From NCBI RefSeq assembly GCF_019802255.1, contig NZ_JAHYSS010000003.1, positions 682,001 through 746,000 of the forward strand: DNA of 64,000 nt. Direction: 5' to 3'. The notes beneath the pieces are model-generated. The model did not search any database. It saw only the letters and a list, made by a program, of their open reading frames with translations, and was not told the origin of the DNA. Origin of the DNA: Pedobacter polysacchareus (GTDB lineage Bacteria; Bacteroidota; Bacteroidia; Sphingobacteriales; Sphingobacteriaceae). The translations under genes were made by a program, and so were the position numbers. This document shows, one piece after another, positions 26,779 through 35,627 of this stretch; position 1 is the stretch's first letter; every line of letters starts with the position of its first letter.

Positions 26779-27975
26779 TTATTTGCCCGAGAGCTTATCA
26801 CGAAAATAATCCTGACCGGATCCTTCTGCCATTCCATAGGCAGTGTTGCGATGGCCATCTCCATTTCTGTCGGCAACCATGCCCCCAGATTTTCCTTTTG
26901 AGGCGGCCATTCCGCTCACCGTCCCCATAGCCGCAGCTCCAGTGCTCACTACCATAGAATTGACTTTGCTCAACATCGAGTTACCACCGCCTGCATGTAC
27001 CACGTAATTGGCTACCGTTGGCACAGAGAAATAACCCAGGATTCCAATGATCATAAATATCAAGTAAGCGGTATCCGTACTAGAGAAAAAGGTATCCCCA
27101 CTCTGCTGGACTTCTGAAATATCAAGTTTTAACATGTTCTGCTGGATTTTTCCCAGAATGGCACCAAAAATATTGGCGATTGGTAGCCATAGAAAAATAT
27201 TGATATACCTGGCGATCCAAACCGTTAATGTATGCTGCAAACCATCATAGACTGCTAAACCTAAAACAATAGGCCCAAGTATGGCAAGGACAATCAGAAA
27301 AAAGGTTCTCATGGTATTGATGCAAAGTGCTGCAGCCTGATAAAGCAATTCCAACACCTCAGAAATAAACTGCTTAAAGCCGTGTCGCATTTTATAATCC
27401 TGCCGATCAGCCCAGAACTTGATGTCATTTCCAATACTTTCCATCCAGCCTTCATCAGTTCCGGAGGTTTTGTTAGGATGACTGAGTTTATACCATTTTG
27501 CCCTATCACCTCCCCCATCTGTGCCCACATAAGCCTTCCAATTGTCTGTTTTCTTCAATTCCAATTCCTTCTTTTTCAGCAAAGCCTTTATCGCGGAATC
27601 AGAATTCAGTTTCATTGCTGATGTTCCGGCAACAGTTACACTGAGCACACCGTTCATTACACTCAGCAGTACAGGAAACAATAAAATAGCAAGACCAAGC
27701 GTAAAAGGACGCAACAAAGGATATACATCCACTGGTTCAGCGGAGGCAATCTGTCGCCAAACTCTACTGGCTATGTACCATAGGGCGCCAAAGCCAGCTA
27801 CAGCTCTCCCTAGACTAATCATGTCCGAACAAAGCGGAATCATCTCCGCATAAACCTTATCCAGTACCGATTGTAACCCACCCAAATAGCCTGCAGCTCC
27901 CTGGGCATACACTCCAATTGGAAATCCGAAAATTCCCAGCAGCATTAATAAACAAATAAGCGTTCTTGTATACAT
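26779..27975 (-). CDS. traJ: Conjugative transposon protein TraJ
   Basis: 398 residues. A signal peptide (cleavage near GVYAQG) is followed by several membrane helices: LGLAILLFPVLLSVM, TFFLIVLAILGPIVLGLAVY, FLWLPIANIFGAILG and AYLIFMIIGILGYF. A glycine/alanine-rich cytoplasmic tail ends the protein. This is the VirB6-like polytopic channel protein of CTnDOT-type systems. It lies 9 bases after the third TraI-like gene. Confidence 0.9.
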   Translation of the reverse strand: MYTRTLICLLMLLGIFGFPIGVYAQGAAGYLGGLQSVLDKVYAEMIPLCSDMISLGRAVAGFGALWYIASRVWRQIASAEPVDVYPLLRPFTLGLAILLFPVLLSVMNGVLSVTVAGTSAMKLNSDSAIKALLKKKELELKKTDNWKAYVGTDGGGDRAKWYKLSHPNKTSGTDEGWMESIGNDIKFWADRQDYKMRHGFKQFISEVLELLYQAAALCINTMRTFFLIVLAILGPIVLGLAVYDGLQHTLTVWIARYINIFLWLPIANIFGAILGKIQQNMLKLDISEVQQSGDTFFSSTDTAYLIFMIIGILGYFSVPTVANYVVHAGGGNSMLSKVNSMVVSTGAAAMGTVSGMAASKGKSGGMVADRNGDGHRNTAYGMAEGSGQDYFRDKLSGK

Positions 27976-27984
27976 AAAATAGAT

Positions 27985-28632
27985 TTAAGGATATAAACTC
28001 ATCACCTCGCGCAACTCTCGCTGCTGAATTTCCCGCTGAGCGGCCAGCAAACTAGTCTCGGTATTGAAGCTTCTCAGAAACATCAGTTTATCCTGTACCC
28101 GCTCAAAAATCTCGTCGATAGCCCGAAGCCGTTCATCATCACTCATTCGCAGTTTGGAGGAAGTGATCACCATTAACAGCTCATCGATGTGATCCACACT
28201 TTCCTCAAATAACTGCTGATAAACTCTGCCTAAATATTCCAACTCATCCATGTTAAAGGCACCTGAAGACCTGAACTGAACAAAAGCAGCCCTATATTCA
28301 GTAATGATGTTCTTCTGGTAGGTTATGATGTCGGCGACCCTTCTGTATTTTTTCACTTCCGGACTGACTAACATTAAACCATCGAGGAAAAACTCATGCA
28401 AAGAGAAATTACCCTTAGAAATGTTCCGAATCAGGTTGTAGCCCCCACTAACTACAGTCCAGCCCTTTTTCATGTCCTGAAGAATATTTTTCAACTGGCT
28501 TAGTTTCTCTACATTCAGAAGCAGTTGCTGGACCTCGGTAGATTGTGCCTTCAGCTGAACAGGTGCACTCAGCAATAGCAGCATGAGTCCAAAGCAAACA
28601 CATAGCCGTTTTGATTTATTCAATGATCCCAT
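27985..28632 (-). CDS. TraI/TerB-like transfer protein, third paralogue
   Basis: 215 residues with a signal peptide (LLLLSAPVQLKAQS) and a helical body. Key segments are GGYNLIRNISKGNFSLHEFF, LVSPEVKKYRRVADII and ELLMVITSSKLRMSDDERL. The last resembles the TerB-like annotation often given to these proteins. It is clearly related to the next gene upstream (GYGLNTIKDFSNGEFGLHRTF, LVSPQISGHFKVAEII) and overlaps it by 17 bases. Probably a periplasmic, VirB5-like component of the mating apparatus, by context. Confidence 0.75.
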   Translation of the reverse strand: MGSLNKSKRLCVCFGLMLLLLSAPVQLKAQSTEVQQLLLNVEKLSQLKNILQDMKKGWTVVSGGYNLIRNISKGNFSLHEFFLDGLMLVSPEVKKYRRVADIITYQKNIITEYRAAFVQFRSSGAFNMDELEYLGRVYQQLFEESVDHIDELLMVITSSKLRMSDDERLRAIDEIFERVQDKLMFLRSFNTETSLLAAQREIQQRELREVMSLYP

Positions 28633-29272
28633 AATGATATTTTAACTTTTGAATAGATATAATTTCATTTTCCTTGGCCTGAACAAATGCATAAACTTCC
28701 TGACAAAAATCCTGGCTAAACTCCAGCTTCTCCCGCATGGCCGCAGATAGCTTATCAAGCCGAATAATCCGCTGGTCAGTGGTCATTTCTACTTTTCCTG
28801 AAACCACAACTAAAGCAAGCTCCTCCAGATCTTTCAAACATTCCTCAATGACACCCGCCTGTACTTCCCGTACATACAACTTAGCTTCTGTCGTCAATAA
28901 CCCATTCCCATTAATCCGGTTAAAGGATTTTAGAATCGAAGCTTGATCGGCAATAATCTCTGCTACTTTAAAATGGCCAGAGATTTGAGGACTAACCAGC
29001 TTTAATGAGGATATGAAAGTGCGATGCAATCCGAATTCTCCATTACTAAAATCCTTGATGGTATTAAGACCATATCCCACTAACTCATAGCCCTTTTTGG
29101 CCTGCCCGATATAAAACTGTAGCGCGGCAATTTGCTGTAAAAGGTATCGTTTTTGCGTCTTCTTTTGCTTAAAAAACTCTCCAAAGGTTTGCCCCAGTAC
29201 TGTCCCTGAAAAACCAGACAATCCGAAGGCAAGCAATAACGCCAACCCATAAAGTTTAGTTTTCGATGCCAT
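28616..29272 (-). CDS. TraI/TerB-like transfer protein, second paralogue
   Basis: 218 residues with a signal peptide (LLLAFGLSGFSGTVLGQ). The core shares order and spacing with its downstream neighbour: a KKGYELVGYG helix, LKLVSPQISGH, and a C-terminal LVVVSGKVEMTTDQRI segment. It overlaps neighbours by 17 bases on both sides, so the three genes are tightly coupled. Divergence between the copies suggests an old tandem duplication with specialisation. Confidence 0.75.
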   Translation of the reverse strand: MASKTKLYGLALLLAFGLSGFSGTVLGQTFGEFFKQKKTQKRYLLQQIAALQFYIGQAKKGYELVGYGLNTIKDFSNGEFGLHRTFISSLKLVSPQISGHFKVAEIIADQASILKSFNRINGNGLLTTEAKLYVREVQAGVIEECLKDLEELALVVVSGKVEMTTDQRIIRLDKLSAAMREKLEFSQDFCQEVYAFVQAKENEIISIQKLKYHYGIIE

Positions 29273-29963
29273 AGATTTCCTTTAAAGTCACGATCTCATC
29301 CAATGATTTAGCGCGCCCGATACTCAGACCAATATTTTGTCCATTAAATTGTTTGAGATCAGTATAATTGACATCCATCTTTTCAGCTGCCTCATTAATA
29401 ATTTCCAGCCGTTTAGCATCAGACATCTGAGTCTTAAAGGAATTCACCACCAGCAGAACCTGATCAATATTCTTTATACTCTCCTCCAGTATCCCAGCAT
29501 AAATCTTTTCCATATTATCTAATTCGGCCGCAGTAAAATGTTTATCTTTTTTGAACAGGTTCCAGGCCCATTTATATTCATCCATGATGGCCACCTGCCG
29601 CCCAGTCAGATCCTTAATTCTTTTGTAATAGGTGATGGCAGATTTGATCTTCCAGAGTTCCTGATAATAGCCCTGATATAAATCACGCTGTTTTTCCGTC
29701 CAGTCTGCGATTTCTCCGAGCTTTAGCTTAGAGAGTTGATTCTCCAAAGCCTTCTGTGCATTTTGCAGCCAGATGGTTTCATTCTGGAGACGCTGGATCT
29801 TCAAATCAACAGCTTTGATTACCTTCTTTACCCCTGCCCGGATTACTTCCAGGACAGCTACCTGTGCGGTCGCGCCTTTGGGCAAAGCCACAAATAGCGT
29901 CATCGTACTTAATGGCAGAATGACCATATATTGTTTCATAAGCTTAACTATATTCATATCCAA
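29256..29963 (-). CDS. traI: Conjugal transfer protein TraI (DUF4141-like), first of three paralogues
   Basis: 235 residues with a signal peptide (ILPLSTMTLFVALPKGATAQ) and a long coiled-coil-like helix (LQNETIWLQNAQKALENQLS). It has the C-terminal pattern QVLLVVNSFKTQMSDAKRLEII seen in the two following genes. In CTnDOT-type operons TraI follows TraG; here it starts 22 bases after traG ends. A VirB5-like role in the periplasm or at the pilus tip is inferred. Confidence 0.8.
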   Translation of the reverse strand: MDMNIVKLMKQYMVILPLSTMTLFVALPKGATAQVAVLEVIRAGVKKVIKAVDLKIQRLQNETIWLQNAQKALENQLSKLKLGEIADWTEKQRDLYQGYYQELWKIKSAITYYKRIKDLTGRQVAIMDEYKWAWNLFKKDKHFTAAELDNMEKIYAGILEESIKNIDQVLLVVNSFKTQMSDAKRLEIINEAAEKMDVNYTDLKQFNGQNIGLSIGRAKSLDEIVTLKEIYGIEN

Positions 29964-29985
29964 AACTTGATTATTTACAACCTCT

Positions 29986-32457
29986 TTAATGTTTATTGTT
30001 TTTAGCCCTGAGCTCCTCAGCCAACATCAGTATCCCCTTTTGCATACTACCGTACTTATGAGCATACTCCTGTACCATCACCCTTTCCTTTTCTTCGGTG
30101 GTATAGCAGAGGTACTCTTCCATGGAAACCTCAGTTCTATAAATTTTACTGTGCTGCTGCCCCAAAGCGATAAATACTTCCTTGTACTTTCGAGTAGGAT
30201 CATTTGCTTTGTTCATCGATAAAATCTGCGCTTTCTGTTTATCATCCAGACCTAAAAGCTCCTGTAAAAGGTCAAACTTGTTCTGATATTTACTCTGGTC
30301 CAGCAGGATCTTGCAATCGGAATTGTTGATGATGGCTTGTTTGACAATAGGTGAAGAAATGATGTCCTCGATTTCCTGTGTTACTACTATCGGTTCTCCA
30401 TAAAATTTACGCATGGTTTTGTATAAATACTGGATGTACTCGGCCATTCCTTCTTTAGCTATCGCTTTCCAGGCCTCCTCAATCAGTACCACCTTTCGAA
30501 TCCCTTTAAGCTTCCTCATTTTAGAAATGATGAGCTCCATAATGACCAGTGTCACCACAGGAAACAGGATCGGATGATCCTTTACATTATCCAGCTCAAA
30601 GACAATAAAGCGTTCATGCAGCATATCCAAGTTCTGGGAGGCATTGAGCAAATAATCAAATTCTCCTCCACGGTAATATGGATTTAACACATAAAGGAAA
30701 TTGCTGATGTCAAAATCCTTTTCTTTAACCTTACCATCCTCCAATACCTTTAAATATTCATTCATCAGGTAATCATAAAAGGAATTGAAACAAGGAAAAA
30801 CATCGTTGTACTGGCTTAAATAAGCATAATAGCCAGTCAATGCATTTGAAATCGCTACATATTCTGATCTACGATAAGGCTCATCATCCTTTTTCCAAAG
30901 CGCTAACAGTAAGGTCTTTATGCTCTCTTTTTTCTCAGTATCCAACGCCTCTCCTTCTGCTAGAAAAAAGGGATTGAACTGAATTGGGCTAGCTTCAGAA
31001 TAGGTGAAGTAATAACCTCCTAGCAGCTCGCAAAGACTTTTATAACTATGACCAATATCAATCAACACACAGTGAGCTCCCTGCTGATGGTAACTGCGTA
31101 TGATGTGGTTTACCAGAAAGGATTTCCCCGATCCAGAGCCACCGATCAGCATTTTTGAACGGTTTGAGGTCCATCCCAGTTGCATGGGCTCGTCAGAAAT
31201 ATCCACATGTACCGGTTTCCCAGTCAAACGATCCCCAAGACGAATTCCAAAAGGACTTAAAGAAGACCTGTAATTACTTTCCAGATTAAAAAGACATGTG
31301 GCCTGCTCAATGAAAGTGTCAAAAGTGTCATTCATCGGGAAATCTGCCTGATTTCCCGGCAAACCTGCAAACCATATCTGTGCAGCTCCATCAGTCTCCA
31401 ACTTGGCTACCCCATCCAATTGCGCCATTGCTGCACTAACCAGATTCTTACATTTTTTCATTTTGAACGCCTCATCTGCCCAAACTAAAAGGTTAAAATG
31501 GGCTTTAACAGGCTGTCTTCCTAAGGCAATCGCTTCGTTTAAAAAATCATTGACGCTATCTCTTGAAATGGCATTTTCACGGGAGTAAGCAGATAAAGAC
31601 TGCAAACGAAGTTTCTTAGATTCAAGCCGTTTTAAAGTCTTCTGTTCATCCTCAATAAATAGATACTGATTAAATACGTGATTACAGTTCAAAAGTCCTC
31701 CCAGAGGTGAAGCATAACCAACAGAAAACTTAGTACGGTCGGTGCTATACTTATCGTAATTAATCCTGCTCCCCACCATTGCTGGCAAATCGGCCGTATC
31801 AGAAAGGCTGTATAGATCGGCATACTGATCACCGATTTTGATTCCACTATCGATATGAATGTCCCGGATTCCAGCAGCCCCGTCTTTAGGCAATAAGAAT
31901 AAATAACGTTCAATAATCCCGGGTTGATTCGCTGTCCCAGAAAGGGCATCATCACCTAACTGCTCTAAAGTCACATAACCACTATCAGTTAATATCCGCT
32001 CAAACTGCCCCGCAGCATCCAAAAAATCTCCATATAAACCAGAGGACATCACTTGTGTTGGAACAATAGATTTCCTAAGGATATTACTGTATGACGAACT
32101 TGAAAGTTTCCTTGCAGATGGTTTCATGGTCAGAAACACAAAACATTCATGCTCCATAAATTCCCGCTCATTAAAGAAAGCTTCACTACTCCTGGAAAGT
32201 ACATCATTCCCAGCCTTTTCATAATCTGCCCGATATGCGCTTTCAAAAAACCAATCAGACTTATGAAAAACCGTATGCGGTAACAATACCCGTATGGCCT
32301 TTACCCAGCTTTGGTGATAATTCTCATAATCTCTGTCAGATAATGTGAAAATCTCTGGTAGAGACAACCTGTAAGCAATGGTAATATCCCCATGCATGGA
32401 AATGATCGCATTGTGTTCCACTTTGTGAAGTGGAAAAATATCTGCTGCTTCTACCAT
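29986..32457 (-). CDS. traG: Conjugation ATPase TraG (VirB4 family)
   Basis: 823 residues. Walker A is GGSGSGKS within residues 436-446, Walker B is VVLIEEAWKAIA, and the C-terminal VirB4 motif VTQEIEDIISS is present. This is the large secretion ATPase that powers assembly of the mating channel at the inner membrane. It overlaps traF by 7 bases. Length and motif order match intact TraG of Bacteroidetes conjugative transposons. Confidence 0.95.
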   Translation of the reverse strand: MVEAADIFPLHKVEHNAIISMHGDITIAYRLSLPEIFTLSDRDYENYHQSWVKAIRVLLPHTVFHKSDWFFESAYRADYEKAGNDVLSRSSEAFFNEREFMEHECFVFLTMKPSARKLSSSSYSNILRKSIVPTQVMSSGLYGDFLDAAGQFERILTDSGYVTLEQLGDDALSGTANQPGIIERYLFLLPKDGAAGIRDIHIDSGIKIGDQYADLYSLSDTADLPAMVGSRINYDKYSTDRTKFSVGYASPLGGLLNCNHVFNQYLFIEDEQKTLKRLESKKLRLQSLSAYSRENAISRDSVNDFLNEAIALGRQPVKAHFNLLVWADEAFKMKKCKNLVSAAMAQLDGVAKLETDGAAQIWFAGLPGNQADFPMNDTFDTFIEQATCLFNLESNYRSSLSPFGIRLGDRLTGKPVHVDISDEPMQLGWTSNRSKMLIGGSGSGKSFLVNHIIRSYHQQGAHCVLIDIGHSYKSLCELLGGYYFTYSEASPIQFNPFFLAEGEALDTEKKESIKTLLLALWKKDDEPYRRSEYVAISNALTGYYAYLSQYNDVFPCFNSFYDYLMNEYLKVLEDGKVKEKDFDISNFLYVLNPYYRGGEFDYLLNASQNLDMLHERFIVFELDNVKDHPILFPVVTLVIMELIISKMRKLKGIRKVVLIEEAWKAIAKEGMAEYIQYLYKTMRKFYGEPIVVTQEIEDIISSPIVKQAIINNSDCKILLDQSKYQNKFDLLQELLGLDDKQKAQILSMNKANDPTRKYKEVFIALGQQHSKIYRTEVSMEEYLCYTTEEKERVMVQEYAHKYGSMQKGILMLAEELRAKNNKH

Positions 32458-32801
32458 GATTTCTTATTATCTAAATGAATAGCTGAACTTTTTAACCCGG
32501 TAAATAACCTGCGGGAACGAAAGATCAAGCTCTTAGGTAAACCACGTTTTGCCATAAGCTTCATCAACCCATGCTCACCAAACCGATGACTTAAACGAAA
32601 AACCATAAAGAAAAGCAAACTTCCTAAGCCCAGTATTACTGGTAAAATCACGATAAGGCCTGCTCGCAACAAGTACAAGACTGCAAAAGCAATCAGCAGC
32701 AACACCAAACCTATCGCAAGCCATGCAATGTATTGCCCTTTTAGCCCACGGAATTCAATAGGCTTAGAAACCCCTTTGTTGATATGATAGATGCTAGCCA
32801 T
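32451..32801 (-). CDS. traF: TraF, DUF4133 inner-membrane transfer protein (VirB3-like)
   Basis: 116 residues from the ATG at 32801. The frame is open earlier but would overlap traE; the chosen start leaves a 2-base gap and gives the family start MASIYHINKGVSKPIEF. Two adjacent membrane helices follow (YIAWLAIGLVLLLIAFAVLYL and LIVILPVILGLGSLLFFMVF). DUF4133 proteins are the VirB3-like partner of TraG. Confidence 0.9.
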   Translation of the reverse strand: MASIYHINKGVSKPIEFRGLKGQYIAWLAIGLVLLLIAFAVLYLLRAGLIVILPVILGLGSLLFFMVFRLSHRFGEHGLMKLMAKRGLPKSLIFRSRRLFTGLKSSAIHLDNKKSW

Positions 32802-32803
32802 GA

Positions 32804-33145
32804 TTAAACCCCGAAAAAAGACTTTAAAACGGTAGCCACAACTACCAGAAAAATACATGAGCCAAACCAGGCAGAAGCCACTTTCGAAGTATCAGGCTCA
32901 CCAGCATTCCATTTATTGAATACCTTGATTGCACCTACTAGTCCCACAACAGCGCCAATGGCATACATCAGGTTAGTCCCGGAATTGAAATAGCTTTTGA
33001 CCTCGGTGGTGGCCTGCTGAATACCTGCAGTACCACTTTGAGCGTAAAGTATCATGCTTTGCAACACATTTAAGACACAAAGCACGATGGCCATTAGCCA
33101 GGAACTGGCCAGCATTCTCTTTTTAGAAGATGGAGGAAAACTCAT
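32804..33145 (-). CDS. traE: TraE, DUF4134 transfer protein (VirB2-like)
   Basis: 113 residues. A signal-like N-terminal helix (WLMAIVLCVLNVLQSMILYAQ) is followed by GIQQATTEVKSYFNSGTNLM, then two further helices. This is the usual layout of DUF4134 TraE, a small pilin-like protein of the mating channel. It is followed directly by traF. Confidence 0.9.
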   Translation of the reverse strand: MSFPPSSKKRMLASSWLMAIVLCVLNVLQSMILYAQSGTAGIQQATTEVKSYFNSGTNLMYAIGAVVGLVGAIKVFNKWNAGEPDTSKVASAWFGSCIFLVVVATVLKSFFGV

Positions 33146-33209
33146 ATGGAAGGATTATAGATAGCGTGGAAAAAGGACCTTGAATTGGTAATCGAAAAGC
33201 AAGAATAAA

Positions 33210-33533
33210 TTACCCTGGGCTTGCAGCTGCCACCTGAGCAGAGAATCTGATCAAATCAGCACTAATAATGCTCATCCCTTCTGGTAGCCTACTCTTTCCC
33301 ATTATTTCAGCTTCCCTATCGTCAGCTGTATCTATTTCCACAGAAACTACACCAACCTTTTTATCGGCAGAGGCCGGCTGTTGTAAGGGTATACTGGACG
33401 CCAGAATCTTAGAATTAAAAAACACAGACAAATCCTTTCGGTAAAACAGCAACAAGACAGCCGCATACCATACAATTGAAAAGACAAGAAAGACAACCAG
33501 TACTCCCTGCCATGAAAAATATTGTAGTATCAT
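33210..33533 (-). CDS. Small TraD-like transfer protein, first gene of the tra operon
   Basis: 107 residues: an N-terminal membrane helix (VLVVFLVFSIVWYAAVLLLFY) and a short acidic tail ending SAQVAAASPG. It stands where TraD stands in CTnDOT-type operons, upstream of traE. Its leader holds a GC-rich hairpin (33548-33569) next to the ribosome site and a shared palindrome (33609-33620). Confidence 0.6.
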   Translation of the reverse strand: MILQYFSWQGVLVVFLVFSIVWYAAVLLLFYRKDLSVFFNSKILASSIPLQQPASADKKVGVVSVEIDTADDREAEIMGKSRLPEGMSIISADLIRFSAQVAAASPG

Positions 33534-33547
33534 AGACCTTTACTTCT

Positions 33548-33569
33548 CCCGGCACCCCATTGTGCCGGG
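33548..33569 (-). promoter_or_regulatory. GC-rich hairpin abutting the ribosome site of the tra operon
   Basis: CCCGGCAC and GTGCCGGG form a perfect 8-bp stem with a 6-base loop. On the minus strand it is followed at once by GAGAAG and, about 15 bases on, by the ATG at 33533. It would compete with or shape ribosome access to the first tra gene. Confidence 0.65.
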
Positions 33570-33608
33570 AATACAAAAGCAAAGGTTCAGAGATTACAAA
33601 ACTTCATT

Positions 33609-33620
33609 TCCCATATGGGA
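33609..33620. promoter_or_regulatory. Palindrome shared by the tra and mob operon upstream regions
   Basis: TCCCATATGGGA is a perfect palindrome, embedded in ATTTCCCATATGGGATAAAT. The same core occurs at 55634-55649 upstream of the mobilisation genes. Here it sits between the rteC stop (33629) and the first tra gene, 76 bases above its start. A common regulator, perhaps RteC or the duplicated-HTH protein, is inferred. Confidence 0.6.
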
Positions 33621-33628
33621 TAAATAGC

Positions 33629-34510
33629 CTACAAAAGGCCTCTTACGCTTCCCCAGTCATCCTCATCGTCCATCTTTTTTATAACCGAGTCACGCATCAG
33701 ATCCAGAAACTGTGTCCTACTCAGCCGCTTCCTGGACTTCATATTATCAAAACCTTTCTTAGGAACACCCAGGTTTACCCCGAAAAATTCACCGAGTCCT
33801 TCAAAAAACTCGACGATGCCAATCTCTCCCTCATTAATCTGTTTGTTTAAATGAATGGCATGGGCAACCTCGATCAAATTGATTGTCTCACCGGTCCATT
33901 TAAAGGGTTTCCGTAATTTACCAAACCTGTCTACCGTGGTACTGGATAAGCTTCGTTTAGGTTCGAGTTCATACAATAACGACAGTAGGTCTGTTCGTAG
34001 CCGCTCATAAGCCATGAATTTGGCAAACAACTCCGCAGTTACCGTACTATCAGCAGGCTCATAAGCTGGCACAACCGGAAGCAATACATTTTGAGGATCT
34101 GCATTCTCCGTAAAAAACAGAACATCAAGCTCCTGGCCTTTTAAACTGAAATACTTGTAATGAAAAGCATAAGCGTCAAAAAAGCGGGCAATCCTTTGAA
34201 GTTCCGCTTGGTAATGCCTTTTAAGCAAACACAAATTATCATGAGGTAACGCCGAATATACCAAGTGCTTTTCCTGGTAATAAATCAACAAACTTCTAAA
34301 ACTAGGATACAAGTGTTTGTGGAAATTGATCTCCAATACTGGATCATCAAAAGGATGAAGAATCCTTAAATCTCCTAAAACGGAGAAAATCTGTGACTCC
34401 TGATCTCGCAAAATAGCGTTGTGATGTCCTTTAGATTGTGAGAGGATTTTCAACTCCTCCTCTAAAACTGTAAACGCTCTAAGCGCATTTTCATTCATGC
34501 CATCATTCAT
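33629..34510 (-). CDS. rteC: RteC family regulator of conjugative transfer
   Basis: 293 residues of the RteC family: N-terminal helices (LEEELKILSQSKGHHN), the central ILHPFDDPVLEINFHKHLYP-type region, and a C-terminal winged-helix-like part (KWTGETINLIEVAHAIHLN) ending in an RLSRTQFLDLM helix. In CTnDOT, RteC activates excision genes by binding inverted repeats. It lies directly upstream of the tra operon. Its own leader (34531-34657) holds hairpins and a 13-base direct repeat. Confidence 0.9.
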   Translation of the reverse strand: MNDGMNENALRAFTVLEEELKILSQSKGHHNAILRDQESQIFSVLGDLRILHPFDDPVLEINFHKHLYPSFRSLLIYYQEKHLVYSALPHDNLCLLKRHYQAELQRIARFFDAYAFHYKYFSLKGQELDVLFFTENADPQNVLLPVVPAYEPADSTVTAELFAKFMAYERLRTDLLSLLYELEPKRSLSSTTVDRFGKLRKPFKWTGETINLIEVAHAIHLNKQINEGEIGIVEFFEGLGEFFGVNLGVPKKGFDNMKSRKRLSRTQFLDLMRDSVIKKMDDEDDWGSVRGLL

Positions 34511-34530
34511 AGAAATATAGATTGATTAAG

Positions 34531-34657
34531 CCTGACTTGCCTGTTCACTGGCGACAACTTTTCACGAGGTCAGGTGAAATGATGGTTCAAAAATGTGCAA
34601 TACAGCAACAGCACCCTATAAGGGAAAACCTTGATTTGCATAAAATAAGGGAAAACC
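34531..34657 (-). promoter_or_regulatory. rteC upstream region with competing hairpins and direct repeats
   Basis: CCTGAC (34531-34536) can pair with GTCAGG (34569-34574), while TTCAC (34561-34565) can pair with GTGAA (34574-34578). The two structures overlap and exclude each other. Above them ATAAGGGAAAACC occurs twice (34618-34630 and 34645-34657), 27 bases apart, a spacing that puts both on similar faces of the helix. Rest of 34658-34953: AT-rich, nothing recognised. Confidence 0.5.
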
Positions 34658-34953
34658 CTTAGAACCAATTTGGACTTATTTTTTGAATATCCTTGAATAA
34701 TTCATTTTATTCAAAATACCTGATGAAAAGCTATTTTTGTGACGGAAATGCTTATTTCTGTCCATTAGAATTTATTTACGAATAAAAAAAATTGAAGCCC
34801 ATCTGGAACAATACAATTTTTAGTAAACTTGAGGCTAAGAGTTCAAACACTAGAATAATGATAAATAAGAGAGCTCCTGATGCTTGCTCTTCACCAAATA
34901 AGGATGGTGTTTTTATTTATGAAAATTATATCCTGTTATTACAGGTAAAAAAA

Positions 34954-35439
34954 TTACATCACTTCCTTATCACCAAAAATTTCTTCAAAGATAGTTCCTG
35001 GAACTTTACTTAAGGCCATTTCTATCAAATACAGTTCTATAGCAAGTAATTCAGAATTAGATTTGTTAGATAGGTTTCTTAATCGATCGATAGTTATACC
35101 AGTTTTAGCTGAAATAATAGCTCTACTATTTTCTTCTTTTAATAATAAAAAACCTAGAGGAGTTGATGTTTTTTCTTGCTTTTTGTTTGCAATATCCTTC
35201 TTCCAATCTAATACGAGTTTAGCTTTTGGGAAGACTTCCATTAACATGTTCTTTAAATCAGCCTTGACTGCCTTATTAATTAGGTAAAACTTATCCGCCG
35301 TTAATCGAGATGTTATTCCACTAGATAATTTACTTAAATCAGATTTACTTAATCCCGTTTTAGAGCAAATTTCTGCTCCACTAATTTTAAAACTTGCCAA
35401 GTACGGTCCTAATTCATTAGGTTCTTCTATCTTCTTCAA
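34954..35439 (-). CDS. Regulator-like protein with two tandem HTH repeats
   Basis: 161 residues made of two similar XRE-like segments. Residues ~10-72 (LGPYLASFKISGAEICSKTG, LSKLSSG, YLINKAV) align with ~96-158 (LGFLLLKEENSRAIISAKTG, LRNLSNK, YLIEMAL), each ending in a hydrophobic F-containing helix. The shared order KTG, LS, YLI argues for internal duplication of one domain. It could bind paired sites or act as a dimer in one chain. It lies between the transfer operon and the cargo and is a candidate regulator of either. Confidence 0.65.
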   Translation of the reverse strand: MKKIEEPNELGPYLASFKISGAEICSKTGLSKSDLSKLSSGITSRLTADKFYLINKAVKADLKNMLMEVFPKAKLVLDWKKDIANKKQEKTSTPLGFLLLKEENSRAIISAKTGITIDRLRNLSNKSNSELLAIELYLIEMALSKVPGTIFEEIFGDKEVM

Positions 35440-35544
35440 ATGATATTTTTTATTAAAAATACCTTCTCATACATGGGAAGACAATTATCATGCGATTAGT
35501 TTCTTTTATTACCGTTTATTGTGTTTTAATAGAAACAATTTTTG

Positions 35545-35552
35545 TATATTTG
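35545..35552 (+). promoter_or_regulatory. Bacteroidota -7 box TATATTTG upstream of a structured leader
   Basis: TATATTTG matches the TAnnTTTG -7 consensus, with TGTTTT about 20 bases upstream in the -33 position. A second TATATTTG occurs at 35687-35694 inside the following structured region. Either could start transcription toward the SusC operon. Confidence 0.5.
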
Positions 35553-35627
35553 AGTATATATAAATCAACTTATGTAATAGGAACAATTAAAATAAGATTA
35601 AAAGCTATTTAAAGTCTTGCGACCCAT

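Noticed and set aside
34792..35013. 73-codon plus-strand frame
   Set aside because: It runs antisense into the duplicated-HTH gene, has no recognisable domain and no ribosome site.
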